A stretch of DNA of 64,000 nt. Origin: Planctomycetota bacterium (GTDB taxonomy: Bacteria > Planctomycetota > Planctomycetia > Gemmatales > Gemmataceae). A program made the position numbers and the translations under genes. The notes beneath the pieces are model-generated. The model saw only the letters and a program-made list of their open reading frames with translations. It was not told the origin of the DNA and made no database searches. This document shows positions 27,742 through 36,379 of the stretch, one piece after another. The first letter of the stretch is position 1; every line of letters starts with the position of its first letter. The stretch is taken from contig JAIOPV010000016.1 of assembly GCA_021413735.1 (NCBI GenBank), positions 1 to 64,000 on the forward strand, written 5' to 3'.

Positions 27742-27899
27742 ACGCCCTCCGGCTTTTCGATTTCTAACTCGGTCCGTTGCCCGTGTGGCCGCGAGACAAC
27801 TGACCCTGAGAGTATGGCCCCACAACGGATAGCCTGCAATGCGGCTTGAGGGTTCGGCGTGGTAGACTGGCTGAGGATGCTGGGTGGTCGATCTGGTGC

Positions 27900-27954
27900 G
27901 ATCCGTTGACTGACAACTGCATTCGCAAGAGTGCAGGTATCAGTCGCAGGGTTC
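27900..27954 (+). repeat. 55-bp repeat, copy 1 (intron-associated)
   Basis: Differs at two positions from the sequence at 28396-28450. The copies lie just outside both ends of the truncated family gene between them. The shared GCAGGTATCAGTCGCAGGG core continues in copy 2 into the group II intron remnant, so this copy is probably a second 5' fragment of the same intron type. Confidence 0.8.
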
Positions 27955-28350
27955 AGGGAAGAACTCGTGACAACTCGATAACCGTGTGGGTGCGATTCCC
28001 ACCCAGGAGATGAACCTGTGAAAGCGTGTCCCACTCCAAAAGGCTTGACCAGCCCCGCGGAGCGGTGCCCCATTCACCTCTTGAACCGATCTCGCTGCGG
28101 CGTTTCCGGCCAGATGAGCCGCCGCCAGTTCGGATTCGGTGGCCAACCCGTCTGCAAATCGCTCTGCAACCTCAACCGCGTGTCGGGGCCGCTCATCAAG
28201 GAGCAGATACCACACGGCCCGACAGCAGGCGCAGGCAAACAGCCGCAACTTGCGGTCGCTCGCCTTGCCCCGAAGAAAACGCAGCATCTTCCAAGGCTCT
28301 GCGCATGCTCGCCATTCGGCTTCGCTCACCCGCCACTCGGCTTCAGTCAT
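27940..28350 (-). pseudogene. ADALQDAG-family gene, N-terminal part only
   Basis: The start MTEAEWRVSEAEWRACAEPW is followed by MLRFLRGKASDRKLRLFACA and CCRAVWYLLLDERPRHAVEV, the typical N-terminal half. After about residue 95 (VNGAPLRG) the frame runs into unrelated sequence that on the other strand belongs to the intron-like repeat at 27900. The C-terminal FGNPF and ADALQDAG modules are absent. It is the only family copy on the minus strand. Confidence 0.7.
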
Positions 28351-28395
28351 CGGTCGCCCTCGAAATGTCATTCATCCCGATGATACTCGCCACGG

Positions 28396-28450
28396 GATCC
28401 GTTGGCTGACATCTGCATTCGCAAGAGTGCAGGTATCAGTCGCAGGGTTC
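28396..28450 (+). repeat. 55-bp repeat, copy 2
   Basis: The second copy of the intron-associated repeat, 496 bases from the first, with two mismatches in 55. It immediately precedes the intron remnant and may be its 5' end. Confidence 0.8.
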
Positions 28451-28790
28451 TCCGGGAGGAGAAGTCGGTCAGACGCAAGGGGTGGAGGTGTAGGATGAAC
28501 CGAGAAGCGAAAGCCCACGGGAAAGCGGTGGGCTATGCTGACGGGTTCACGAGCTGACGAAGGACAGAGACATCTCAAGACGGAATCTTCTGAACACACC
28601 GGAAACGGGAGGGTGGCGAGGGGAAGGTCTTGAACCTTCACGTTCGAGGGGTGGGGTTGTCGAGCTACTGCGGTTGCAAAGCCGCAGGAGTGCCTTGACA
28701 GAGGTCGTTCGCCGGGGAGCTGTATGAGTGCGAAAGTCTCATGTACAGTTCTGAGGACGGGCACGGAGGGCGACCTCCGTGTCTAGTCCG
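28396..28790 (+). ncRNA. Group II intron remnant without reverse transcriptase
   Basis: 28717-28751 (GAGCTGTATGAGTGCGAAAG, then TCTCATGTACAGTTC) has the 34-35-nt domain V hairpin form, with the AGC start and GAAA loop. 28752-28790 can fold as domain VI (GGCACGGAGG, CCTCCGTGTC). The G-rich 28450-28716 would be earlier intron domains (GCGAAAGCCCACGG and GAAACGGGAGGGTGGCG). There is no reverse-transcriptase frame, so an internal deletion is likely. 28396-28450 is repeated at 27900. Confidence 0.7.
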
Positions 28791-28859
28791 CCCTGCTTGG
28801 CAAATCGTGATCGCGGGTATGATCGGGTATCGCCGGCCGAAAGCGGGAGAGGGCAACCG

Positions 28860-29510
28860 ATGACTGAGCGTGAGTGGCTGGCGGCGACCGATCCGACGCC
28901 GATGCTGGAGTTCCTGCGAGGCAAGGCGAGCGACCGGAAGTTGCGACTATTTGGGTGTGCCTGTTGCTTCCGCATCTGGGAATACTTGAAGGACGAATGC
29001 CGTGCGGCGGTGTTGGTTGCCGAGCAGTACGGAGACGGAGCGGCCGACGACACCGAGCGATGGGCTGCCCGTGCTGCGGCTGAAATTGCGACGGACAACT
29101 CCGAATGTGAGGCGACGATCTCTTTGAATAACACGAGCGTGCCATTCGACACGGCTGATTATGTTTCCGTTACAACGGCTGGTCAGGGGTATGTTTTCGG
29201 TCAACCGGGAAGAAATGAGAACGACGAGAAGCAGTTTCTAACCGAACGAATCGTGCATACGGGCTTTCTACGGGACATCTTCGGCAACCCCTTCCACCCC
29301 GTTGCCCTCGACCCCTCCTGGCTCACGCCCACCGTCGTTCGACTTGCCGAACACATCTACCACAAGCGTGCTTTCGACCAGATGCCGATCTTGGCCGATG
29401 CCCTTCAGGATGCCGGGTGCGACAACGCCGACCTGCTGAACCACTGCCGACAACCCGGTGAACACGTTCGGGGATGCTGGGTGGTGGACATGCTGACCGG
29501 ACGCAAGTAA
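28860..29510 (+). CDS. ADALQDAG-family protein, complete
   Basis: A 216-residue complete member. Module 1 (residues 1-45): MTEREWLAATDPTPMLEFLR, GKASDRKLRLFGCACC. Module 2 (about 50-145): variable, rich in Ala/Glu/Asp. Module 3 (about 150-214): LRDIFGNPFHPVALDPSWLT, TVVRLAEHIYHKRAFDQMPI, LADALQDAGCDNADLLNHCR, HVRGCWVVDMLTGRK. The conserved ends and variable middle are the family's hallmark. The sequence gives no enzyme motif; the two CC residues and HCR...GC could bind metal. Function unknown. Confidence 0.72.
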   Translation: MTEREWLAATDPTPMLEFLRGKASDRKLRLFGCACCFRIWEYLKDECRAAVLVAEQYGDGAADDTERWAARAAAEIATDNSECEATISLNNTSVPFDTADYVSVTTAGQGYVFGQPGRNENDEKQFLTERIVHTGFLRDIFGNPFHPVALDPSWLTPTVVRLAEHIYHKRAFDQMPILADALQDAGCDNADLLNHCRQPGEHVRGCWVVDMLTGRK

Positions 29511-29601
29511 GCGGCGGTGGTCACGTCTGAATGCCTTGCATCAGTACAGAAGGATGGTGATCGGCTAAACTCGTGTTGGGCCGACCGAAGTGGAGTACAC
29601 C

Positions 29602-30276
29602 GTGAACGAACAGGAATGGTTGGCCTGTACCAACCCGTCACCGATGCTGGAGCATCTCCGGGCGAAGGCCAGCGACCGGAAACTGCGGGTATTTGCTGTC
29701 GTTTGCTGTCAGCGTATCCGACACCTGATGAGTGATGACAATAGCGAGCGGTACGAGGTAGCTGAACTCGTTGCGGATGGTACAGGATCGACAAGTGAGT
29801 TGCTGTCCGCTCGGAGCGTAGGCCAACGACTCACGAGCTACACAATCAACAACTTCCCGCTTGCCTGGACCGCTGAAAACTATGCTGATGCTGCTGCTGG
29901 CGATGCGGCTCATACCGACCCGTATTTCGCTGCCTGTTCCGTCTGCGAGTTGGCTCAGCTTGCCCAAAACCCTGTCGAAAACGAATACGGGAACGCGGAC
30001 GTGGGAGAAGAACATCACGCTCAGGCGGCACTCCTCCGTGACATCTTTGGCAACCCGTTTCGCCCTGTGTCCCTTGATCCTTCGTGGCTAACGACCACCG
30101 TCCTTGCCCTTGCTCAGCAGATGTACGAGTCGAGAGACTTCTCAACGATGCCGATTCTTGCCGATGCGTTACAGGACGCCGAATGCGACAACGCCGAGAT
30201 TCTCGATCATTGTCGAAGTGGCGGGTCACACGTTCGTGGTTGCTGGTTGATCGACCTGATGCTCGGGAAGTCGTAG
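29602..30276 (+). CDS. ADALQDAG-family protein, complete
   Basis: A 224-residue member starting at GTG 29602 (VNEQEWLACTNPSPMLEHLR) after GTGGAGTACACC. The conserved first module and the C-terminal LLRDIFGNPFRPVSLDPSWL, LADALQDAECDNAEILDHCR and HVRGCWLIDLMLGKS are all present. The middle region is unlike the other copies (SARSVGQRLTSYTINNF; AHTDPYFAACSVCELAQL). The sequence before it (29561-29580) matches the promoter-like part of the intergenic module described at 38386. Confidence 0.72.
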   Translation: MNEQEWLACTNPSPMLEHLRAKASDRKLRVFAVVCCQRIRHLMSDDNSERYEVAELVADGTGSTSELLSARSVGQRLTSYTINNFPLAWTAENYADAAAGDAAHTDPYFAACSVCELAQLAQNPVENEYGNADVGEEHHAQAALLRDIFGNPFRPVSLDPSWLTTTVLALAQQMYESRDFSTMPILADALQDAECDNAEILDHCRSGGSHVRGCWLIDLMLGKS

Positions 30277-30341
30277 CCTTCAGGCTGCCACGCCCCAGAA
30301 CACGGACAGAAGGTCTGCGTGTGGTATGCCTTTGTACCCAA

Positions 30342-31079
30342 CTACTCCTTCTGATATCGAAATGGCTGCCTCGGGTCGTCGGCCTGGGCAACCGGCGGTG
30401 CTGGAGGATCGGTCACGGCATCGTGGTCGTCCCCGAGTTTCGTGAACCAAGTCTTGATCTCCTCCCACTCCCCGTAGCCGGCCGCACCAAGTTCGTCGCG
30501 GGCCGCTTGCTCGGTGTCGAACCCGAGCAGGCCGAGGCCGGGACACCAAGCGTCCGCAGTCCCGTCAGTAAAAATGCGTAACCGGCCCTGCCGTCCCTTC
30601 GTCCAGCGTTTGCGTTTGCCATCCCAGGCCCGCCAGTCAACGAGCCACTCCTCGTGGTAGAGGGTCTTGCCAGCATAGAACTGCTCCCGCCCGACAGCCA
30701 AGCACCGCAGCCAGTCCTCGACAAGCCAGTACTTCTCATCTCGCAGCATCGGCCGGCCCACGAGCGTCGGGTAGCCTTCCTCGCCTTGGTCCCAACCGGC
30801 CCAGAAATCTTGGATAGCTTTGCGGTGTTGAGCCAGGTCCGCCCCGACGAGCGGCATCATCGACGTGGGAATCGTCCCATCAACCACAAAGGCGACCAGA
30901 TCCTCGAAGGGCGGTCGCGGGTGCGGTGCGAGGAATGACCTGAAGGCCCACGCGATGTCGAAGAAGGCGTCGAAGGCTCCATTCTGAAGGTACAGCGTTC
31001 GCCCCGGCCCCGGTGCGGGCCTCTCGACCTGCCGCCTCTGTTCTCCAGTCTGCGGGTCGATTTCGAACCAACACCACAT
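30342..31079 (-). CDS. Hypothetical protein
   Basis: A 245-residue soluble protein starting at ATG 31079 (MWCWFEIDPQTGEQRRQVER) after GGGAGGGTTACG. Trp- and charged-rich: FDAFFDIAWAFRSFL, YPTLVGRPMLRDEKYWLVED, LVDWRAWDGKRKRWTKGRQG, then TDGTADAWCPGLGLLGF. No family is recognised. It lies opposite to the surrounding paralogues and is likely an independent accessory gene. Confidence 0.55.
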   Translation of the reverse strand: MWCWFEIDPQTGEQRRQVERPAPGPGRTLYLQNGAFDAFFDIAWAFRSFLAPHPRPPFEDLVAFVVDGTIPTSMMPLVGADLAQHRKAIQDFWAGWDQGEEGYPTLVGRPMLRDEKYWLVEDWLRCLAVGREQFYAGKTLYHEEWLVDWRAWDGKRKRWTKGRQGRLRIFTDGTADAWCPGLGLLGFDTEQAARDELGAAGYGEWEEIKTWFTKLGDDHDAVTDPPAPPVAQADDPRQPFRYQKE

Positions 31080-31419
31080 CGTAACCCTCCCGCAACGGCA
31101 AGAGAGGCGGGACTGCCTTCCCGTGGCCCAACTCGGTGCTGATTGCGGGGATTCCGCCTTCATGTGCCACGGTAATCCAGACATAGGCCGTCGTTCGGCC
31201 CGCACCGCCGTAACTCCTGCCAGCGTAACCGAACCCAGGCGAGACTCAAGCGTAACCCATTCCGTGGTCGTTTACACTATCGTGTCACCCGACCCGGCCC
31301 GCCTGGCTCGGGCGTGCTCAAGGGTGGAGTCCGCCATCCCTTGGTTTCGCTGGCGAGGGGAACGGGGTATCATCGGGGCACAGCGGTTCCAAGGGCGAGC
31401 GACGACGGAAGTGGAATGA

Positions 31420-31480
31420 TTCAGGCTGCGAGACGCCGAAACACGAGCAGCAGTGGAAAAGGCGTGAGTACAGAAAACGC
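31420..31480 (+). repeat. Intergenic module copy, divergent
   Basis: AACACGAGCAGCAGTGGAAA then GGCGTGAGTAC matches the modules at 38386-38470 and 39171-39260. It precedes the small gene at 31503. Confidence 0.6.
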
Positions 31481-31502
31481 CCTCGACCACGGTATCTACG
31501 GC

Positions 31503-31778
31503 ATGAAGTGTCCGGCATCGTTGACCGGCGAGGCCCGCAAGTTCTTCAACCGACACCCGCCCTGGTGCGAATCTGACGGCACGCTCACCGACGCCACGCT
31601 CGACAGCTTCGTCTTGCTGTGCCGGACGTGGGCGATGGTTGTGAACCTCGACCCGGACGACGACACGCCACGAATCACGGTGCGGTTCACGAGCGACGGA
31701 AGGCTGATGGGCATCGAGGTAGACGACGCCCTGGCGGACTGGCTTTGGCCGTGTGAACAAGACGGAGCTTCGCAGTAA
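31503..31778 (+). CDS. Small hypothetical protein, possibly phage terminase-like N-terminus
   Basis: A 91-residue protein. CPASLTGEARKFFNRHPPWC, then DGTLTDATLDSFVLLCRTWA recalls the helical start of P27-type small terminase subunits. The C-terminal half (RITVRFTSDGRLMGIEVDDA, LADWLWPCEQDG) does not. It could be a chimera or an unrelated helical protein. A GTG further upstream (31464) lies inside a repeated intergenic module, so ATG 31503 is preferred. Confidence 0.45.
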   Translation: MKCPASLTGEARKFFNRHPPWCESDGTLTDATLDSFVLLCRTWAMVVNLDPDDDTPRITVRFTSDGRLMGIEVDDALADWLWPCEQDGASQ

Positions 31779-31886
31779 GGCCCGCGGGCGGGTAAGATCG
31801 GGAGTGGAAGTTGTTCTGCGGCCTACGGGATCGAGGGGTATAGGATTTTGCCCGAACTTGGAGTCTTGCATACGAGAGGGTACGCA

Positions 31887-32396
31887 ATGGACAATTATCC
31901 AATAATCCCCGACCTATTGGTGATTCAAACGTTGAAGGACGGAAGCGATTCGGAGCGGATGGCAGCAGCGAAAGAGTTGGGCAATAGAAACGCTGTGGAG
32001 GCGATACCGGCTTTGGTGGAGAGGCTAAGTGATTACAATGAGAGGGTAGCTGTCGCTTCGGCCGAGGCACTCGCAGTAATCGGTGGGCCAATTGCTTTTC
32101 AATCGGTGCTTGAAACGTACCGAACGGTTAAAATTGATATGCAACTCCCTGGGACACATTGGGTGGAAAACCGATTTTCCGGTATTGTTTCTGCCTTGGT
32201 CACATTCCTGACGAACCAGCAATTGATTGAGTGGCTTCAGAGCGGCGATGATGCGGACAAACGAGTCTCAGCAATCACTCTAGGAATGAGGCGAGCAGAG
32301 GAGGCGACAGTGCCACTTCGACAGGCCCTTTGCGATCCAAACCAAACAGTACGGTCCTGTGCCGATTGGGCATTAGCAGAATTGAATAAAGGTTGA
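31887..32396 (+). CDS. HEAT-repeat protein
   Basis: A 169-residue helical repeat protein starting at ATG 31887. Pattern: SERMAAAKELGNRNAVEAIP, ALVERLSDYNERVAVASAEA, LAVIGGPIAFQSVLETY and at the end TVPLRQALCDPNQTVRSCAD, typical HEAT-like (PBS-lyase-type) helical pairs. The base composition is distinctly AT-richer than the neighbours, suggesting a separate origin. HEAT proteins act as scaffolds; no partner is evident. Confidence 0.7.
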   Translation: MDNYPIIPDLLVIQTLKDGSDSERMAAAKELGNRNAVEAIPALVERLSDYNERVAVASAEALAVIGGPIAFQSVLETYRTVKIDMQLPGTHWVENRFSGIVSALVTFLTNQQLIEWLQSGDDADKRVSAITLGMRRAEEATVPLRQALCDPNQTVRSCADWALAELNKG

Positions 32397-32439
32397 CTTA
32401 TAGAGCTTCGCACGGTCGTACATCTGCGAACGGCCTGAG

Positions 32440-32617
32440 TCTTTGCTCGTCGGCTTAAAGGATGTACCAGGACCGTGCTTTCGACTAAATGCCACTCCTT
32501 GCCGACGCCCTCAAAGACGCCGATTGCGACAACGCCGAGGTTCTCGACCACTGTCGAGGGCCAGGGCCGCATGTTCGAGGATGTTTCGTTGTGGACTTGC
32601 TGCTCGGCAAGGAGTGA
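32440..32617 (+). pseudogene. Orphan C-terminal module, ADALQDAG family
   Basis: Only the end of a family gene remains: MYQDRAFD, then a stop (TAA, where relatives have CAA/CAG for Gln), then MPLLADALKDADCDNAEVLD and HVRGCFVVDLLLGKE, stopping at TGA 32617. The next gene starts 4 bases later. The stop falls at a codon that is Gln in most copies. Confidence 0.75.
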
Positions 32618-32621
32618 ACCA

Positions 32622-33302
32622 ATGTCCGAAGCCGAATGGCTTGCGGCGACCGACCCGAAGCCGATGGTCGAATTCCTGGTCGAGACGGCAAGCAACCGGA
32701 AGTTGCTGCTTTTCTGTCTGGCCTGTTGTCGTAGAGTGGAACGACTTATCCTGAACTGGCCGTCTGCCTCATTGGTGGATGTGCTGGAACAACTTGCGGA
32801 CGGCCGGGCAAATCCGGCGTCTGTGCCCGAGCGTGTCCACTCCAAGTGGGAACCCGAACCGTACACGAATCAACTCGGGCCAACCCTTTTCGACTGTGCC
32901 GATGCAGTGTTGGAAGCGGCATTCCGCCCGTGTACAGACCGGTTAGAAGAAACGAGCGACGGGAGCATGCGAAAGGCAGGTGGGCCAACGGCCGTTGTGC
33001 ATTACTTCGAGGTTTTGGGATTCGAGCAATCTGCCACTGTCTCCCCACTGGTTCACGACCTCCACGACATCTTCGGCAACCCGTTCCAACCTATCGTTCT
33101 CGATCCCAACTGGCTCACGTCCACCGTCGTGGCACTCGCCAATGGCATCTATGACGAGAATGCGTTCGACCAAATGCCGATCTTGGCCGACGCCCTTCAG
33201 GATGCCGGGTGCGACAATGAGGATGTTCTTGGTCACTGCCGAAGTGAAGGACCGCACGTCAGGGGCTGTTGGGTGATTGACCAGTTACTTCGGAAGCACT
33301 GA
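32622..33302 (+). CDS. ADALQDAG-family protein, complete
   Basis: A 226-residue member: MSEAEWLAATDPKPMVEFLV, SNRKLLLFCLACCRRVERLI, a unique middle (ADGRANPASVPERVHSKWEP), then LHDIFGNPFQPIVLDPNWLT, VVALANGIYDENAFDQMPIL, ADALQDAGCDNEDVLGHCRS and HVRGCWVIDQLLRKH. Its Shine-Dalgarno (AAGGAG) is formed by the last codons of the preceding orphan module. Role unknown. Confidence 0.72.
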   Translation: MSEAEWLAATDPKPMVEFLVETASNRKLLLFCLACCRRVERLILNWPSASLVDVLEQLADGRANPASVPERVHSKWEPEPYTNQLGPTLFDCADAVLEAAFRPCTDRLEETSDGSMRKAGGPTAVVHYFEVLGFEQSATVSPLVHDLHDIFGNPFQPIVLDPNWLTSTVVALANGIYDENAFDQMPILADALQDAGCDNEDVLGHCRSEGPHVRGCWVIDQLLRKH

Positions 33303-33343
33303 TCTGAACCCGATTCGTCGGCCACGGAACAGGGAGCAGAAAC

Positions 33344-34627
33344 ATGGAGTCACCGCAGCAACTCCGTCTCGGGGAAATCGAGCAGCGAGTCTGTGACCTG
33401 GCTGTGGAACACATGGCTATCCCCAGGCGACAAATCTCTCCGTCGAGCCGGTTGATCGAGGACCTTCACTGCGACAGCCTCGACCTCATGGAGTTCGTGA
33501 TGGCCCTGGAACAAGCGTTCGGCGTCACTTTCCCTGACAATTCCTCGTCGGAGCCGATTTGCAAATCCATCTTCACTCGCCAGCCATTCCGCCTCTCCGA
33601 TCTCGCAGAAATCGTTTATGTGCAGCAGGGCACGGGAACTCCACAACGGAACCGCCGGAAGGGCAAAACCCACAAAACCATCATCCCGATGGTGCCGTTC
33701 AGCCAACTTGATGGCCGGTGGCGACCAAGCGGCGAACAACCATTCGAGCCGATGAACGCCAATGGACCGGTTCGGCAATTCCGGCGGCGTTCGGACGGGA
33801 TGAGGTGCGTGTTGATCCCAGAAGCAGCCGTGGAGATTGGCTCCGACGTGCCCGATGGCCTCCCGGATGAACGACCGCCGCACATCGTCGAGGTGGATTC
33901 GTTTGTAATTGACGCCGAGCCGGTATCCACGACGGCGTACTGCCGATTCCTCAACTCCATCGCAACCGTGAGTTCGGAAACACTCTCGGATTGGTTCGCC
34001 CTCGACCCGAAAGATGACCGCAACCAGCATGCGGTCATCACGAAGTCTGGAAATGAGTGGCGACCAACCCTTGGGGCCGAACGGTGGCCGATGGTTCTCG
34101 TCTCGTGGTTCGGGGCAAATGCGTACTCGTTGTGGGCCAACGGGCGAGACTGGAACGACTACCGTGATGAAGCGGGGGTGAACAGTTTCCTGCCAACGGA
34201 GGCTCAGTGGGAATACGCTGCCCGAGGAACTGACCGTCGGCAGTTTCCTTGGGGAAATGATCCACCATCACCAGACCGAATGCGATTCGGCCGTCATGAT
34301 CCAGGCGACACTTACACGGCCAATTCACTTCCGCTGGCTGGAGTCAACGAAGCCCTTGGGTTATCGCCATTCGGGCTTCATCACATGGCCGGGAACGTGT
34401 GGCAATGGTGTCGGGATTGGTATTCTGAGGACTTCTACCAACAGCCCGCTGCTCATCGTCCGAACCCCCTGAACCGTTTGGTGAGTGGCGTTCGGAGCGA
34501 GCGGGGTGGGAGTTGGGTCGGACCAGCCGAGTTGTGTCGCAGTTCGTACCGCCGAGGACGCTCGCCGTGTGCCCGTGGGCGTTGCCTCGGGTTCCGCTGC
34601 GTCAGCCCACCTGAGAATGCTCGCTGA
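33344..34627 (+). CDS. Acyl-carrier-like domain fused to FGE-like domain
   Basis: A 427-residue fusion. Residues ~5-95 form a phosphopantetheine-carrier fold: EIEQRVCDLAVEHMAIPRRQ, SRLIEDLHCDSLDLMEFVMA (the DSLDLME serine is the attachment site), EQAFGVTFPDN. After a linker (RRKGKTHKTIIPMVPFSQLD), residues ~145-425 are an FGE/SUMF1-like domain: MRCVLIPEAAVEIGSD, NSFLPTEAQWEYAARGTDRR, HHMAGNVWQWCRDWYS, RSERGGSWVG, CLGFRCV. Fusing a carrier domain to an FGE-like fold is unusual; covalent substrate presentation is a hypothesis. Confidence 0.8.
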   Translation: MESPQQLRLGEIEQRVCDLAVEHMAIPRRQISPSSRLIEDLHCDSLDLMEFVMALEQAFGVTFPDNSSSEPICKSIFTRQPFRLSDLAEIVYVQQGTGTPQRNRRKGKTHKTIIPMVPFSQLDGRWRPSGEQPFEPMNANGPVRQFRRRSDGMRCVLIPEAAVEIGSDVPDGLPDERPPHIVEVDSFVIDAEPVSTTAYCRFLNSIATVSSETLSDWFALDPKDDRNQHAVITKSGNEWRPTLGAERWPMVLVSWFGANAYSLWANGRDWNDYRDEAGVNSFLPTEAQWEYAARGTDRRQFPWGNDPPSPDRMRFGRHDPGDTYTANSLPLAGVNEALGLSPFGLHHMAGNVWQWCRDWYSEDFYQQPAAHRPNPLNRLVSGVRSERGGSWVGPAELCRSSYRRGRSPCARGRCLGFRCVSPPENAR

Positions 34628-35001
34628 CGAAACGGCGATTCCAGGGACGCAGCCGCACTGACGACCGAGGCGACTCAAGGTGATGTGGTGGCCAGGGGCC
34701 ACACCCACCCGTTTCTCCGTGCTTCCGAACCGCTATCATGCATCGTGAATCCGATTCGATGGCGAATCACGGCTGATCCAAGGTGAGAAGTGATGTCGAA
34801 GAATCCGAGGCAGGCGGTCCGTCAACCGGCCACGAAATTCGCCCACCTGCAAAAGAAGATGTAGAAGCAGAAGCCCCCGAAAAGAGCAGGCAAGAAGAAG
34901 TGAAGGTCCACCACACTGATCCGCCGAGGAATTCGGCTTCAAGGTGCGACTGATTCCGGAACAATCATACCGATAAGCGATCGTCCGTTCGGAGGTCCGA
35001 T
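34628..35001. other. Intergenic region with a tiny basic open frame
   Basis: It separates the FGE fusion from the TPR lipoprotein. A short Lys/Arg-rich frame at 34793-34903 with an internal stop is described separately. Nothing else is recognised. Confidence 0.4.
34793..34903 (+). pseudogene. Tiny basic-protein frame interrupted by a TAG
   Basis: ATG TCG AAG AAT leads to MSKNPRQAVRQPATKFAHLQ, then KKM, TAG, then KQKPPKRAGKKK and TGA. Composition (Lys/Arg/Gln) resembles small basic planctomycete proteins. The stop at 34862 makes it a likely remnant, or two overlapping peptides; low confidence. Confidence 0.3.
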
Positions 35002-36150
35002 ATGTCCAGAGTTCAGGTTCGTCTGGTGGCACTCGTCGTGGCGTGTCTCTTCGTCGTTACGGCCAACGGGTGCGGTCGGGGAACTCCAACCACTGGAGCA
35101 TCGCTTGGAAAGGTACAAATCGGGCCGGAAAGTGAAACCGCTGAAGTCTTCATTAAGCGAGGCAGTGCTTGGGGACACAAGGGTAACTGGGACAAGGCGA
35201 TCAAAGAGTTTGACGAGGCCATTCGGCTCGATCCGAAATCTGCCGTGGCTTTCGAAAACCGGGGCATTTCACTTGCCCATCTGGGGCAGTTGGATGCAGC
35301 GATCAAGGATTATGACGAAGCCATTCGCCTCAACCCAATCTTCGCATCGGCCTTCACAAATCGTGGCACCGCTTGGAATCTGAAGAAAGACAACGACAAA
35401 GCGATCAAGGATTTCGATCAGGCCATCCGACTCGATCCGAACCTTGCCTTTGCTGTTGGTGCCCGAGGCCGCTTGCATGAGGAGAATGGTGAATGGGACG
35501 AGGCGATCAGAGATTACAACGAAGCCATCCGACTCGACCCGAAAGACGCTTACGCCTTCGCAAACCGAGGCAGTACTTGGCTGCATAAGAACGAGGATGA
35601 CAAAGCGATCAAGGATTTCGATCAGGCTATTCGGCTTGATCCGAAAGATGCCACCACCTTGAACAACCGGGGATTTGTGCGTGCACGGAAAAAGGAGTAC
35701 GACGAAGCGATTAAGGATTACGACGAGGCCATCCGACTGGTCCCCAAGTTGGCCTCAGCGTTCGAAAACAGGGGTTCCGCCTGGGGTCGGAAAGGAGATT
35801 TCGCCAAAGAGTTGAACGACTACGACGAGGCCCTCCGGCTCAACCCCAATCTCGTTACAGCGTTGCTGAACCGGGCTTGGCTTCGAGCAACCTGTCGTGA
35901 TTCTCGGTACAGAGATGGGCCGAAAGCTGTCGAGGATGCAAAGCGAGCCTGCGAACTGACAGGATGGAAAGAAGCATCCCATCTGGCCCACCTCGCTGTC
36001 GCTCATGCCGAGAACGGGGAGTTCGAGGAAGCCGTGAAGTGGCAGGCGAAAGCATTGGAAGATGCCCAGTACCGACAGCGGGCGGGAGACTTTGCCCAGA
36101 TGTTGCTGAAGCTCTATGAAGCGAAAAAACCATTCCGGGGGGATAAGTGA
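35002..36150 (+). CDS. TPR-repeat lipoprotein
   Basis: A 382-residue protein after GGAGGTCCGAT. Signal VRLVALVVACLFVVTANGC with lipobox ANGC. Then about eight TPR units of 34 residues: GSAWGHKGNWDKAIKEFDEA, IRLDPKSAVAFENRG, DKAIKDFDQAIRLDPN, to LRLNPNLVTALLNRAWLRA; the last third is more divergent (ASHLAHLAVAHAENGEFEEA). A periplasmic membrane-anchored scaffold is expected. Confidence 0.88.
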   Translation: MSRVQVRLVALVVACLFVVTANGCGRGTPTTGASLGKVQIGPESETAEVFIKRGSAWGHKGNWDKAIKEFDEAIRLDPKSAVAFENRGISLAHLGQLDAAIKDYDEAIRLNPIFASAFTNRGTAWNLKKDNDKAIKDFDQAIRLDPNLAFAVGARGRLHEENGEWDEAIRDYNEAIRLDPKDAYAFANRGSTWLHKNEDDKAIKDFDQAIRLDPKDATTLNNRGFVRARKKEYDEAIKDYDEAIRLVPKLASAFENRGSAWGRKGDFAKELNDYDEALRLNPNLVTALLNRAWLRATCRDSRYRDGPKAVEDAKRACELTGWKEASHLAHLAVAHAENGEFEEAVKWQAKALEDAQYRQRAGDFAQMLLKLYEAKKPFRGDK

Positions 36151-36379
36151 GCCTTGGGGAAGTAAATGGATGCAATCCAGGACACGGCGGCGGCAATGTT
36201 TCTCATCTTCGGGGCGATGCGTATTAGAACATCAGCATCGGATCGGACGACATGCGGAAAGTGAAGAAATCTGGGGTCCACGAATCGAAGTGTCCACGGT
36301 TTGACAGCTACTACCTCTCCGGATTGCTCCGGCTTGAGCGTTGGCGTGGTAAACTGACCTGCACAAGACAGAGGCGGAC

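Noticed and set aside
27982-28002. T-arm-like sequence GTGTGGGTGCGATTCCCACCC
   Set aside because: No acceptor, D or anticodon arms could be found around it; it belongs to the intron-like repeat region.
31464-31502. GTG 31464 as start of the small gene at 31503
   Set aside because: It lies inside a repeated intergenic module seen before other genes, so it is probably non-coding.
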